Assembly: GCA_016710365.1 (NCBI GenBank)
Contig: JADJVW010000003.1
Location: forward strand, 208,501-272,500
From: Candidatus Caldilinea saccharophila
GTDB taxonomy: Bacteria; Chloroflexota; Anaerolineae; Caldilineales; Caldilineaceae
Length of the DNA stretch: 64,000 nt
Direction: 5' to 3'
Shown here: in pieces, positions 18,498 to 32,542 of the stretch
Position numbering within the stretch: the stretch's first letter is position 1
Layout: each line of letters starts with the position of its first letter
Translations under genes and position numbers: made by a program
The notes under the pieces: generated by a model
Seen by the model: only the letters and a program-made list of their open reading frames with translations
Database searches by the model: none
What the model was told of the DNA's origin: nothing

Positions 18498-19424
18498 ATG
18501 CAGCAAATTCACAAAAGTCGTTTCACCCTGGCGCAGAAGGAAGATCTGTGGGCGCTCTTTTTTATTGCGCCGTGGCTGGTCGGCTTCGTCCTCTTCACAG
18601 CCGGACCGATGCTGCTCTCCTTCTACTTCTCGCTGACGCGCTATAACATCGTCGACCCGCCGATCTTCACCGGCTTTGAGAACTATGTGCGCGCCTTTGT
18701 GCGCGACCCGCTCTTCTGGCACTCGCTGCGCGTGACGATCTACTATGGCGCGCTGGCGCTGCCGCTGGGACTGATCGCCGGCTTCAGCCTGTCGCTGCTG
18801 CTCAACCAGAAAGTTCCCGGCGTCAGCGTCTGGCGCACGATCTACTTCCTGCCCTCGGTGATCGCGGGCGTGGCGGTCGCCATCGTCTGGTCGCGCATCT
18901 TCAGCCCGCAGATCGGCATTCTCAACCCCTTTCTGGAGAGCAACTTTGGCATCAAAGGGCCGGGCTGGTTCACCGATCCGGACTGGGCTGTGCCGGGGCT
19001 GGTGATCATGAGCCTGTGGGGCGTCGGCGGCGGCATCATCATCTACCTGGCGGGCTTGCAGGGCATTCCCACCTCGCTCTTCGACGCGGCCAAGGTCGAC
19101 GGCGCCAACGTGCTGCAACGCTTTCGCCATGTCACGCTGCCGATGATGACGCCCGTGCTCTTCTACACGCTGGTGCTGGGGCTGATCGGCGCGTTCCAGT
19201 ACTTTACCGAGGTCTATGTGATCAGCGGCGGCAGCGGCGGGCCACAGCGCGCCACGCTCTTCTATAACCTCTACCTCTACCAGAATGCCTTCAAGTACAA
19301 CGAAATGGGCTACGCGTCGGCGCTGGCGTGGGTGCTCTTTCTGGTCGTGCTGGCGCTGACGCTGCTGGTCTTTCGCTCGTCGGTGCTGTGGGTCTATTAC
19401 GAGGGTGAGGTGCGGAGGCGGTGA
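18498..19424 (+). CDS. Sugar ABC transporter permease (MalF/UgpA type)
   Basis: A 308-residue inner-membrane subunit with six hydrophobic helices; the first is FFIAPWLVGFVLFTAGPMLL. The EAA loop that docks the ATPase reads SLFDAAKVDGANVLQRFRHV followed by TLPMMTP. Length and topology match CUT1 MalF-like permeases that lack the large MalF loop. GGAGG is 6 nt upstream. It pairs with the next permease. No ATPase gene lies in the locus, so a shared MsmK-type ATPase elsewhere must energise it. Confidence 0.93.
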   Translation: MQQIHKSRFTLAQKEDLWALFFIAPWLVGFVLFTAGPMLLSFYFSLTRYNIVDPPIFTGFENYVRAFVRDPLFWHSLRVTIYYGALALPLGLIAGFSLSLLLNQKVPGVSVWRTIYFLPSVIAGVAVAIVWSRIFSPQIGILNPFLESNFGIKGPGWFTDPDWAVPGLVIMSLWGVGGGIIIYLAGLQGIPTSLFDAAKVDGANVLQRFRHVTLPMMTPVLFYTLVLGLIGAFQYFTEVYVISGGSGGPQRATLFYNLYLYQNAFKYNEMGYASALAWVLFLVVLALTLLVFRSSVLWVYYEGEVRRR

Positions 19425-19454
19425 GGGGCGAATTGCGAGGGGCGAGTTGAGGAG
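19423..19454 (+). repeat. GGGGCGA(A/G)TTG direct repeat units
   Basis: Between the two permease genes: GAGGGGCGAATTGCGAG and GGGGCGAGTTGAGGAG. Similar units recur at 20547-20592 after the second permease gene. A second small repeat family, distinct from the GGAGATTGG units; its GGAG also serves as ribosome site for the next gene. Confidence 0.45.
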
Positions 19455-19461
19455 ATGAAAA

Positions 19462-20544
<1,083 letters not shown>

Positions 20545-20546
20545 GC

Positions 20547-20592
20547 GGAGGGGCGAGGGGCGGGTTGCGGGGGCGAGTTGCGAGTTGTGAGG
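20547..20592 (+). repeat. GGGGCGAGTTGCGAG repeat units after permease gene
   Basis: Tandem imperfect units GAGGGGCGAGG, GGCGGGTTGCGG, GGGCGAGTTGCGAGTTG. Related units lie at 19423. G-rich on the plus strand; the rest of the gap to 20701 holds an AAGGAG at 20689 serving the next gene and nothing else recognisable. Confidence 0.45.
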
Positions 20593-20700
20593 AGCGACAG
20601 TGTTCAGATTAACGCAAAGATGCAGAAACACAGGCAGGGCGCATTTTGCCGCTGCTGCGTAGGGCAAGGCGTTATAAAGTGTAATGCAAGGAGCTGAATT

Positions 20701-21906
<1,206 letters not shown>

Positions 21907-21916
<10 letters not shown>

Positions 21917-21962
21917 CGCGGATCGGGCGGATTTTCGCTGATCTGATCCGCGTCATCCGCGT
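21907..21962 (+). repeat. Palindromic GCGGATGACGCGGATC repeat
   Basis: Perfect 18-bp arms 21907-21924 and 21945-21962 around a 20-nt loop. The left arm covers the stop codon of the ceramidase-like gene. TTCTATTTTTATCC follows, so it could also end transcription. A related imperfect copy lies at 33948-34024. Confidence 0.65.
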
Positions 21963-22018
21963 TCTATTTTTATCCGGCTGAGTCGCTATCTTTATTCAAA
22001 CAACGAGGGAGTCATTTG

Positions 22019-23275
22019 ATGAGCGCAAAGTTGGCAATTCTGGGCGGCGAAAAAGCTGTCCAGATGACGTATCCCGCATGGCCGGTGCATGACGAGCGTG
22101 AGGTCGAGGCCGTCGCCGCGGTGATCCGCTCCGGCAACTGGGGCGGCTATCCCTATCCCGGCCCGCGCACGCGCGCCTTTCTGGAGCAGTTCCTGGCATT
22201 TCAGGGCGGTCAGCACGCGATTATGGCGGCCAACGGCACGGTGACGATGGAGATCGCGCTGCGCGCGGCGGGCGTGGGCTGGGGCGACGAGGTGATCGTG
22301 CCGGCCTACACCTTCCAGGCCACCGCGGCCGCGCCGATGGCCGCCGGCGCTATTCCCGTGATCGTCGATATCGACCCGCAGAACTACTGCCTCGACCCCA
22401 AGGCAGTGGAAGCGGCGATCACACCGCGCACGCGCGCGATCATCCCGGTGCACGTCGGCTCGCTGATGGCGGACATGGACGCACTCATGGAGATAGCGGA
22501 GCGGCACAATCTGGTGGTGGTCGAGGATTGCGCGCACGTGCACGGCATGCAGTGGCAAGGCCAGGGCGCCGGCACGCTCGGCCACTTTGGCTCCTTCAGT
22601 CTGCAATCCTCCAAGATTCTGACCGCGGGCGAAGGCGGCGTGCTGATCTGCAAGACCAAGGAACTGGCCGACGCCGCGGCCAGCATCGTCAACTGCGGCC
22701 GCCCGCCGGGGGAGGGTGGAGCGGTCACGGTGCTGGGCGCCAACTTCCGCAGCAGCGAGCTGCACGCGGCGCTGGCCGGCGTCCAGCTCGAACGGCTGCC
22801 CGCGCAGACTGCGACGCGCGAGGCGGCGGTCAGCTACATGGACGAGGCGCTGAGCGAGATTCCCGGCGTGCGCGTGCTGCGCCCCGACCCGCGTATCACG
22901 CGGCGCTCGGTCTTCCAGTACATCTTTGCCATCGACCCGGCGATGTGGGGCGTGGATCATCGTGCAGTCTGCGCCGCGCTCGACGCCGAAGGGCTGGACG
23001 CCGGAACCGGCTATCCGCCGATGCACCGCTACGAGCTTTTCCAGCCGCTGCGCTCGCGGCTGCCCGTGCCCGCCGCGCACCCGGAGCGTTTTGATTTTGC
23101 ACAGATGGAACTGCCCGTCGCCACCCACGCGTACGAGCAGGAAGCGGTCTGGCTGGGCGAGGAAGTTTTCCGGGCCGGCAAGGAAGGGGTCGATCAGGCG
23201 GTCGTTGCGATCCGCAAAGTCTACGAGCAGCGCGATGCGCTGGCGGAGGCGGCGCGCAACAGGATGAAAGGGTGA
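22019..23275 (+). CDS. DegT/DnrJ/EryC1/StrS-family aminotransferase
   Basis: A PLP-dependent sugar or cyclitol aminotransferase of about 418 residues. Family blocks: SGNWGGYPYPGPRTRAFLEQ, VIVPAYTFQATAAAPMAAGA, VVVEDCAHVHG (the Asp that binds the PLP ring nitrogen), and SFSLQSSKILTAGEGG with the Schiff-base lysine in SSK. The ATG at 22019 has GAGG about 10 nt upstream; a TTG codon directly before it is less likely. Its place after the sugar importer and ceramidase-like gene suggests catabolism or modification of an amino sugar or inositol-like compound. Confidence 0.9.
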   Translation: MSAKLAILGGEKAVQMTYPAWPVHDEREVEAVAAVIRSGNWGGYPYPGPRTRAFLEQFLAFQGGQHAIMAANGTVTMEIALRAAGVGWGDEVIVPAYTFQATAAAPMAAGAIPVIVDIDPQNYCLDPKAVEAAITPRTRAIIPVHVGSLMADMDALMEIAERHNLVVVEDCAHVHGMQWQGQGAGTLGHFGSFSLQSSKILTAGEGGVLICKTKELADAAASIVNCGRPPGEGGAVTVLGANFRSSELHAALAGVQLERLPAQTATREAAVSYMDEALSEIPGVRVLRPDPRITRRSVFQYIFAIDPAMWGVDHRAVCAALDAEGLDAGTGYPPMHRYELFQPLRSRLPVPAAHPERFDFAQMELPVATHAYEQEAVWLGEEVFRAGKEGVDQAVVAIRKVYEQRDALAEAARNRMKG

Positions 23276-23355
23276 CGGGGAGCGCTGCTGGCGGAAGAAC
23301 CAGGCGACGGCTTCGGTGCGGTTGATTGCAGCGAAGGGATATTGCACCGGGCCGT

Positions 23356-23406
23356 CGTGCATGTCGAGCAGCCGTGTATGTCGAGCAGCCGTGTATGTCG
23401 AGCAGG
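23356..23406. repeat. Three 17-bp tandem repeats in a gene-poor gap
   Basis: Three copies of CGTGTATGTCGAGCAGC (23356, 23373, 23390), differing at one position in the first and last copies. They lie in the 347-bp gap between the aminotransferase and acetyl-CoA synthetase genes. No spacers, so not a CRISPR. Apart from the repeats and the promoter at 23522 the gap holds no supported gene. Confidence 0.6.
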
Positions 23407-23521
23407 CTGCGCGCCGGTTCCTTTTTGGCCATCAAAAGGAGCTGATGCGAGGCCAGTTTGCGCTTGGTTGGGGATCCGGTTCGCCTGAAATAGGTGTTCC
23501 TGCTGTGTCACGGCATCGGCC

Positions 23522-23550
23522 TTGCGCGTATGCGTGCAAGTTAGTACACT
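23522..23550 (+). promoter_or_regulatory. Promoter of the acetyl-CoA synthetase gene
   Basis: TTGCGC (23522-23527), 17-bp spacer, TACACT (23545-23550). Leader of about 65 nt; AGGAGA lies about 11 nt before the ATG at 23623. Confidence 0.5.
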
Positions 23551-23622
23551 CCGTGGCATCAGAACACCGTTGTCCATTCAAGTTTTAATTCAATCAGCGT
23601 ACTTGCAGGAGAAAAGCGCCCC

Positions 23623-25537
<1,915 letters not shown>

Positions 25538-25541
25538 TTAT

Positions 25542-25601
25542 TTGAAGGATGAATGGTGAAGTAAGGCGTTCGCTTCCCTTACTTCACCATTCATCCTTCA
25601 A
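25542..25601 (+). repeat. Perfect 25-bp inverted repeat after acs
   Basis: TTGAAGGATGAATGGTGAAG... (25542-25566) and its exact reverse complement (25577-25601) with a 10-nt loop. It starts 4 bp after the acs stop. No U-tract follows. Perfect arms of this length imply recent origin or selection. Confidence 0.75.
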
Positions 25602-25619
25602 TTTGACTTCCCAAAATGA

Positions 25620-25927
25620 ATAAACCAATTTGCCGAGCGCCTTGCTACGCTGCAAACCGACCGGAGCGAAGCCATCCACCAGGAGCGCGCCGACCTGGCC
25701 GAAGAGCGCACGCTGCTCACCATTCTCCTGCACGTCACAGCTTGGAAGAGCATGCCCAACGGCTGAGTGTACAGGCGCCAGGCAGACACACCGCCCGCGG
25801 AGACGCCATCGTGACCGGCGAGCTCTTCCTGCGGATGATTGCACCGCTTGAAGAGCGAGGCATTTACACACTGCAACAAGCGCGTAAAGCTGCGCAGCAG
25901 ACATATCTTGCGCGTTTAGCCTATTAA
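25620..25927 (+). pseudogene. Fragment of an unidentified helical protein
   Basis: One frame gives RLATLQTDRSEAIHQERADL AEERTLLTILLHV and stops; a second frame continues LEEHAQRLSVQAPGRHTA RGDAIVTGELFLRMIAPLEE and ends in QQTYLARLAY at 25927. Joined by one shift near 25745 they read as a plausible coiled-coil C-terminal piece. No start codon or ribosome site is evident. Could equally be non-coding. Confidence 0.3.
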
Positions 25928-25948
25928 GACCGCAAAAAGGATAACGCA

Positions 25949-27094
25949 ATGCCAGCAAAAATCCTGGTAGCCGACGACGATGTCATGTTACAGCGGCTGA
26001 TCAGCAATACGCTTAAACTGGAACATCACGAAATCATCCAGGCCGCAAATGGACAGCAAGCGCTTGAAATGATCCGCGCAGAAAGCCCTGACCTGATCAT
26101 CCTGGATGTCATGATGCCCATCATCAATGGGTTTGATGTGTGCATAGCGCTGCGCAAAGATGCGGCGACGGCAACACTGCCGGTGATTATGCTCAGTGGC
26201 CTTGGCCAGGTGCAGGAAAAAATCATGGGATTGAAGGCGGGCGCCGATGAGTACCTGACCAAGCCCATCGACCCACGCGAGTTGTTGACACGTGTTGAGA
26301 TGCTTTTGGAGCGCCATCGAATATTGCGCCAAAACACGGCCGCCAAAAGCGGGCGCGTCTACAGCGTAATCGGGGCCAAGGGAGGGGTAGGCGCCACCGC
26401 ATTGGCGATCAACCTGGCCGCACAAATTGCGCAGTCAGGCAAGGAGGTCATTTTACTGGAATTTCGTCCCGATTTCGGCACGATTTCAGTTCAACTCAAC
26501 CTTAAGCCAGACGCTTCCCTGGCAAACTTACGGGATCTGGAGGCGGTAGCCATCACCGAGCAGGCGGTCGTGCGCCTACTGCTCGCTACGCCGTTTGGCG
26601 TCCGCGTCCTGTGCGGGCCACAAAAAGCCACCGAGTTCGGGCCTTTCACCGCCGCCCATGGTGGAGCTATTCTGGCGCGATTGAATGCGTTGGCGGACTA
26701 CATCATTATCGACCTGCCCCCTGCCGCAGATGAAGCTACGGAAGCCATCATCAAGAGCAGCGATCAGGTGCTCGTCGTTGTGGAGCCAGAAATCTCATGT
26801 GTGGCCGCCGCCGTGCAACGTCTATCTCAAATTGGCGCCTATGGCAACGCACTAACCGTGCACGTGGTTGCCATCAACCGACAAGGCGTCTTGCAACTCT
26901 CGCTGCGTGAAATTGAGGGGCGGCTAGGCAGAACGCTCACCGCGCTGCTTCCTCCTGCCACCGAAGTGCTGAGCGCCGCCGTTCAATATGGTTTGCCGAT
27001 CATTGCCTTCCAGCCCAACCACATTTTTGTCGAACAGGTTCAAGAAGTTATCGAAAAAATTCAAGCGGTAAGAGTGACGCCGCTCCGTGTGTAA
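25949..27094 (+). CDS. Response regulator receiver fused to CpaE/MinD-like ATPase
   Basis: 381 residues in two domains. Residues 1-122 are a complete receiver: acidic pocket Asp9-Asp11, phospho-acceptor Asp53 (LIILDVMMP), Ser83 and Lys105 (LTKPID). Residues about 138-375 are a ParA/MinD-type fold with KGGVGATALAINLA (144-157) and DYIIIDLPPAADE; the Walker A lysine of GK(T/S) is Ala, as in CpaE/TadZ proteins that localise pilus machines. Unlike many CpaE proteins the receiver keeps all catalytic residues. AAAGGA precedes the ATG. No tad or pilus genes are in the window, so its partner is unknown. Confidence 0.85.
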   Translation: MPAKILVADDDVMLQRLISNTLKLEHHEIIQAANGQQALEMIRAESPDLIILDVMMPIINGFDVCIALRKDAATATLPVIMLSGLGQVQEKIMGLKAGADEYLTKPIDPRELLTRVEMLLERHRILRQNTAAKSGRVYSVIGAKGGVGATALAINLAAQIAQSGKEVILLEFRPDFGTISVQLNLKPDASLANLRDLEAVAITEQAVVRLLLATPFGVRVLCGPQKATEFGPFTAAHGGAILARLNALADYIIIDLPPAADEATEAIIKSSDQVLVVVEPEISCVAAAVQRLSQIGAYGNALTVHVVAINRQGVLQLSLREIEGRLGRTLTALLPPATEVLSAAVQYGLPIIAFQPNHIFVEQVQEVIEKIQAVRVTPLRV

Positions 27095-27219
27095 CGCTCC
27101 CTCTATAACAGCGACGGCACAGAACCTGAATCGCCACAAAACATGGACTTGTTACGCTGCTGCATACGACCTCACTTTGTTTTCGGATAGCAATCTAGAC
27201 TATAGACAGGAGTACACCA

Positions 27220-28803
27220 ATGACCCAAACGACGCCGGCCGGCGTGAAAATCGTTGGCCCTCTCTCGCCTGCGGCGCTCGAAGTGCTCACGCCCGATGCG
27301 CTTGCGTTTGTGGCGGCGCTACATCGTCAGTTCAACCCGCGTCGCGTCGAATTGCTTGCCGCGCGCACAGAGCGGCAGAAGCGCTTCGACGCAGGCGAAC
27401 TTCCTGGTTTTCTGCCCGAAACCGCAGCGATCCGGAGCGCAGAATGGCAGGTGGCGCCGGCGCCGGCCGATCTGAACGATCGACGCGTCGAGATCACTGG
27501 GCCTACTGAACGCAAGATGATGATCAACGCGCTCAACTCAGGCGCCAAGGTTTTCATGGCCGATTTCGAAGACGCGCTTTCGCCGACTTGGGAAAATGTG
27601 ATCCAGGGACAGATCAATTGCAGTGACGCCGTGCGCGGTGTGATTGCCTTTGAGAACCCCGACGGCAAACGCTACACGCTCAATGAAACCGTTGCCACCC
27701 TGCTGATCCGTCCCCGTGGCTGGCACTTAGTTGAAAAGCATGTCTTGGTGGATGGCGAACCCATTTCAGGCAGCCTTTTCGATTTTGGGTTATACATGTT
27801 CCGCAACGCGCAGGAACTGCTTGACCGTGGCAGCGGCCCCTACTTCTATCTTCCTAAGCTGGAAAGCCATCTGGAAGCGCGCCTGTGGAACGAGGTCTTT
27901 GTTGCGGCGCAAGATGCGCTGAATATCCCACGCGGCTCCATCCGCGCCACGGTGCTCATCGAGACGATCCTTGGCGCGCTGGAGATGGAAGAGATCCTGT
28001 ACGAAATTCGCGACCACGCGGCCGGGCTGAACGCGGGGCGCTGGGACTATATCTTCAGCGTCATCAAGAAATTCGCCAAGAACGAGCAGCAGATTTTGCC
28101 CGACCGCGCGCAGGTGACCATGACGGCGCCCTTTATGCGCGCCTACACCGAACGCCTGGTGCGCACCTGCCACAAACGCGGCGCCCACGCCATCGGAGGT
28201 ATGGCAGCCTTTATCCCCAACCGCCGCGACCCAGAAGTCACCGAGAACGCGCTGCGCAAAGTGCATGAAGACAAGCTGCGCGAGTTTGGCGACGGCTGCG
28301 ATGGCACCTGGGTCGCGCATCCCGACCTGGTGCCGCCTGTGTTGGAAATAGCAAACGACTATTTGGGCAAGCAGCCAAATCAGAAGGAGCGTATGCGTGA
28401 GGATGTGCACGTAGCCGATAGCGAAATCACGAACATCGAGGCGCCCGGCGGCGCCATTACAGAGGCTGGGCTGCGTCTCAACATCAGTGTGGCGCTGCAG
28501 TACATGAACGCCTGGCTGCTTGGCAACGGCGCCGCGGCCATCAACAACCTGATGGAGGACGCGGCCACCGCCGAGATCTCCCGCTCGCAGATCTGGCAGT
28601 GGCTTCATCACAGCGCCGCGCTCGACGACGGTCGCGCCGTAACCCGCGAACTGTACGTTCGGATGCGTGATGAAGAACTCGCCAAGCTGGGCGGCGCCAC
28701 AGCCGAGCGCTACGCAGACGCCGCCGAAATTCTGGACAAGCTCTGCCTGAGCGATAGCTTTATCGAATTCTTGACGTTGATTGCGTACGACTATCTGGAT
28801 TGA
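27220..28803 (+). CDS. aceB: Malate synthase A
   Basis: Condenses glyoxylate with acetyl-CoA to malate, the second step of the glyoxylate shunt. 527 residues, usual for isoform A. Landmarks: KVFMADFEDALSPTWEN, LLIRPRGWHLVEKH, VLIETILGALEMEEILYEIR and IGGMAAFIPNRRDPEV. CAGGAG lies 8 nt before the ATG. Isocitrate lyase is not in the window. Convergent with the phospholipase D-like gene; the hairpin at 28814 separates them. Confidence 0.96.
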   Translation: MTQTTPAGVKIVGPLSPAALEVLTPDALAFVAALHRQFNPRRVELLAARTERQKRFDAGELPGFLPETAAIRSAEWQVAPAPADLNDRRVEITGPTERKMMINALNSGAKVFMADFEDALSPTWENVIQGQINCSDAVRGVIAFENPDGKRYTLNETVATLLIRPRGWHLVEKHVLVDGEPISGSLFDFGLYMFRNAQELLDRGSGPYFYLPKLESHLEARLWNEVFVAAQDALNIPRGSIRATVLIETILGALEMEEILYEIRDHAAGLNAGRWDYIFSVIKKFAKNEQQILPDRAQVTMTAPFMRAYTERLVRTCHKRGAHAIGGMAAFIPNRRDPEVTENALRKVHEDKLREFGDGCDGTWVAHPDLVPPVLEIANDYLGKQPNQKERMREDVHVADSEITNIEAPGGAITEAGLRLNISVALQYMNAWLLGNGAAAINNLMEDAATAEISRSQIWQWLHHSAALDDGRAVTRELYVRMRDEELAKLGGATAERYADAAEILDKLCLSDSFIEFLTLIAYDYLD

Positions 28804-28813
28804 CGCATTTGCT

Positions 28814-28851
28814 CCAGGTGACAGTCGCCGTCAGAGGTGACTGTCACCTGG
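28814..28851. terminator. Bidirectional hairpin between convergent genes
   Basis: Perfect 13-bp arms CCAGGTGACAGTC (28814-28826) and GACTGTCACCTGG (28839-28851) with a 12-nt loop, in the 59-bp gap between the stops of aceB and the phospholipase D-like gene. Position suggests transcription termination on both strands; no U-tract. Confidence 0.6.
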
Positions 28852-28862
28852 GATAGCATGTG

Positions 28863-30812
28863 CTACTGGCTGATGCGCCAGTCATGCTCGAAGACGCTAT
28901 ACAACCGCATGTAAATCTCCTGCTGCTCAACCATTAACACCACTTCGCGATTAAGTTTGTGGCTGGTCTCACCGCCATTCAAGCTACCCACCGCGGCCCA
29001 ATGTCGATCGCCAATCCGCACAAGCACCAATTTGGCGTGGATGCCGCCGGCCGAAGGATTGCCGATGCGAGCGTCGAGATCCAGCCCTTCGCCAGCAGCA
29101 ATGGCGCGCACATAGTCCACCGTCGCCTGGTTGCTGCGCAGCTCGTTTGGGTCATCGAAATAGCCGTCAAGCAGCAGGCGGACGCGCGCGCCACGCCGCG
29201 CCGCGTCGATAGCTGCCTCCAGTCGTGGATTCGGGTCGGCAATAGGATTGCTCGACGTTTCGCCATAGTACTTATCCTCGTACATCTGCATCAACGCGAT
29301 CTCGTCACCTGGGCCAGCCGCGGCAAGCAAGGCCTGGATGCCAACATCAGGACGCGCTGCATTTTCCGGCGCACTGATCACCGCGTACTCGGCGTTCCCA
29401 ACTGCCTGGATCAACGCACCAAATGGCGCTTCAGCCACGTTGTAAATAGTGGGCGCGGGCAAGACAAAATCAACGGACGGTGCGCCATATTTGGCATCAG
29501 TGGCTTCATAGCGGTGCATGTCGTAAAAAATCGCCGGCTGCCAGTCGGCCACAAAAAGGTTGCGCAATGTCGCCACCACCTCGGCAGCATCGGTGAAAAG
29601 ATAAAAACCGCGGCGACCACCCACCGGCAGGGAGCTTGGCTCCGGCATGGCATCGAAGGTCAGATTCTCCGTACCCACAAAGACGCTGCGTCCATCGACG
29701 ATGCCATATTTGGCGTGCGTGAAGCGGAAACGCCGTTTAGTTCCGCGCGGGGCGTCGTCGATGACGGCCAGATATCGCACCTCACCACCGGCCTCGGCAA
29801 TGCGCGTGACGCACCATTTCTGTTGCTGGGAGATGCCGCCCGGCGGTGCACCGTCCAATAGCAGCCGCACCTGCACGCCACGTCGGGCCGCATCCGCCAC
29901 CAATAATGCCAATGAAGGATGCTCGAAGGTATAGAGGCTCAGGTCAAGCGAATGCACCGCCCCGCTCAACAGAGTGGACATTGGCGTGTACAATCCTTCT
30001 GGGCCGACCGCCACTGACCAGGCGCCTGATGCAACGCCGGTGCGCGGCCACAGACCGTCGGCTCGATCCCACCCGCCCCAGCCCGGCTGCCGAATGCGCC
30101 GTCCCCACAGGCGATCACCCAGATCGCCAGCCCAGTCTTGCGCCGTATCACTGTCGAGTGGCAACCCGCTGCATGGGTCGAGCTTGCGTTGCCAGACTTG
30201 ACCGGCGCTTGTCGCCAACCCCCGTGTATATAACGCGGCCGGCGCGCCCTGCCAGCCGGTTGGCTGCAGCGTCGTCTCACCGTAGAGGAGCACATCGACC
30301 GCAGTCTGGTCGGCATCGAGTAACGAGATCGCACCGCCCGTATTAACCAGCGTCAACGCGCCTGTCAAGTGTAGCGCCTCTTCATCCACGGTGATCCAGC
30401 CACAACCCGCCTCCAGGCCAAACGAATGACGAAAGCTGTCCGTGTTAGCCGTGCACCAGATGCGAGCGCCGGGCGCCAGCGTCAGCGTCGTCGTCAGCGG
30501 GAATGTCGCTTGTTTTGTCCCTGCACGCAGCGACCACCCGGCAAGCGGTTGCGCGCCTAAGCCGGTGTTCCACAACAGAATGGCTTCGTCCGGTTCATAG
30601 CTGAGCGAGCTATCGATGTAAGCCGCCGCGATCAGAATTTTAGGAGGCGGCATACCGAATATTGTCGGCAAGTAGACCGAAGCTGCTGGAGGAGCAGGTA
30701 AGTCTCCTTGTGCAATTGCGGATGGCGCGAGAGTGATTACAGCCCCACAAAGCACCAGGAAGAGCAAACAGGGCATGAGTGACGTTAGCCAACGTCGGCA
30801 GTGTGAAGGCAT
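28863..30812 (-). CDS. Secreted phospholipase D-like protein with lamin-tail-like domain
   Basis: 649 residues. A signal peptide (SLMPCLLFLVLCGAVITLA, cleavage near AIAQG) is followed by PPAASVYLPTIF. Residues about 58-190 look like a lamin-tail beta-sandwich (DEAILLWNTGLGAQPLAGWSL; lines ending in GAISLLDADQTAVDVLLYG). Two HKD half-sites follow: HAKYGIVDG (His366, Lys368, Asp373) with FVGTENLT, and near residue 600 HAKLVLVRIGDR with AVGSLNGGE. Both His and Lys pairs are kept, so it should be an active phosphodiesterase on lipid or nucleic acid outside the cell. GGGAGG precedes the ATG. Confidence 0.9.
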   Translation of the reverse strand: MPSHCRRWLTSLMPCLLFLVLCGAVITLAPSAIAQGDLPAPPAASVYLPTIFGMPPPKILIAAAYIDSSLSYEPDEAILLWNTGLGAQPLAGWSLRAGTKQATFPLTTTLTLAPGARIWCTANTDSFRHSFGLEAGCGWITVDEEALHLTGALTLVNTGGAISLLDADQTAVDVLLYGETTLQPTGWQGAPAALYTRGLATSAGQVWQRKLDPCSGLPLDSDTAQDWAGDLGDRLWGRRIRQPGWGGWDRADGLWPRTGVASGAWSVAVGPEGLYTPMSTLLSGAVHSLDLSLYTFEHPSLALLVADAARRGVQVRLLLDGAPPGGISQQQKWCVTRIAEAGGEVRYLAVIDDAPRGTKRRFRFTHAKYGIVDGRSVFVGTENLTFDAMPEPSSLPVGGRRGFYLFTDAAEVVATLRNLFVADWQPAIFYDMHRYEATDAKYGAPSVDFVLPAPTIYNVAEAPFGALIQAVGNAEYAVISAPENAARPDVGIQALLAAAGPGDEIALMQMYEDKYYGETSSNPIADPNPRLEAAIDAARRGARVRLLLDGYFDDPNELRSNQATVDYVRAIAAGEGLDLDARIGNPSAGGIHAKLVLVRIGDRHWAAVGSLNGGETSHKLNREVVLMVEQQEIYMRLYSVFEHDWRISQ

Positions 30813-30991
30813 GAGAACCTCCCAGGGTACATATCAAGGATTTGGATCCATAGCTTACCTGACGCTTCGTGGCCAAAGATCGGTCGATTGTTTAGTTTGT
30901 GTCCTGTCAGCAGCATGAGAGTTGCGAGGGATGAGTTGAAAGGAGGAAAGTGTGGAGAATAGATTGGGGCGCGCTTAAAAACAGCAAAACA

Positions 30992-31022
30992 AAGCCCTGA
31001 AACCGTTGTGGCTTCAGGGCTT
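30992..31022 (-). terminator. Intrinsic terminator of the sigma factor gene
   Basis: Arms AAGCCCTGAA (30992-31001) and TTCAGGGCTT (31013-31022). Read on the minus strand the stem is followed by TTGTTTTGCTGTTTTTAAG, a U-rich tail. It lies 39 bp after the sigma factor stop, beyond the parS site. Confidence 0.75.
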
Positions 31023-31024
31023 GA

Positions 31025-31040
31025 TGTTTCACGTGAAACA
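31025..31040. promoter_or_regulatory. parS centromere site 1
   Basis: TGTTTCACGTGAAACA, an exact match to the bacterial parS consensus TGTTNCACGTGAAACA bound by ParB; the palindrome extends to 18 bp with flanking A and T. It lies between the sigma factor stop and its terminator. Confidence 0.88.
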
Positions 31041-31060
31041 TGCTTGTTGAGTCATGCGCT

Positions 31061-32377
<1,317 letters not shown>

Positions 32378-32411
32378 GAGTAATCTCCTTACTCAAATAC
32401 CCAATTAAGCA

Positions 32412-32431
32412 CATGCTATCCAAATAGCATG
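32412..32431. promoter_or_regulatory. Palindrome upstream of the sigma factor gene
   Basis: CATGCTAT CCAA ATAGCATG, perfect 8-bp arms with a 4-nt loop, 35 bp before the sigma factor start, inside the probable leader or promoter. It could be an operator or a leader hairpin. Confidence 0.4.
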
Positions 32432-32542
32432 AACCACAATTGAAAACTAATCTATAATGATTGCTACAAAATATACACTGCAAGCGGGATCTATGAATCG
32501 GCCACCATCACAACAGATCGGAGCCTCAACATAACAAAGCTT

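Noticed and set aside
21992..23362. Minus-strand open frame of 456 codons reaching into the gap after the aminotransferase
   Set aside because: Antisense to the DegT gene for most of its length. Its start (HDGPVQYPFAAINRT) is slightly protein-like but too short to support a gene.
23356..23406. Three 17-bp repeats as a CRISPR
   Set aside because: Units are directly adjacent without spacers and too few.
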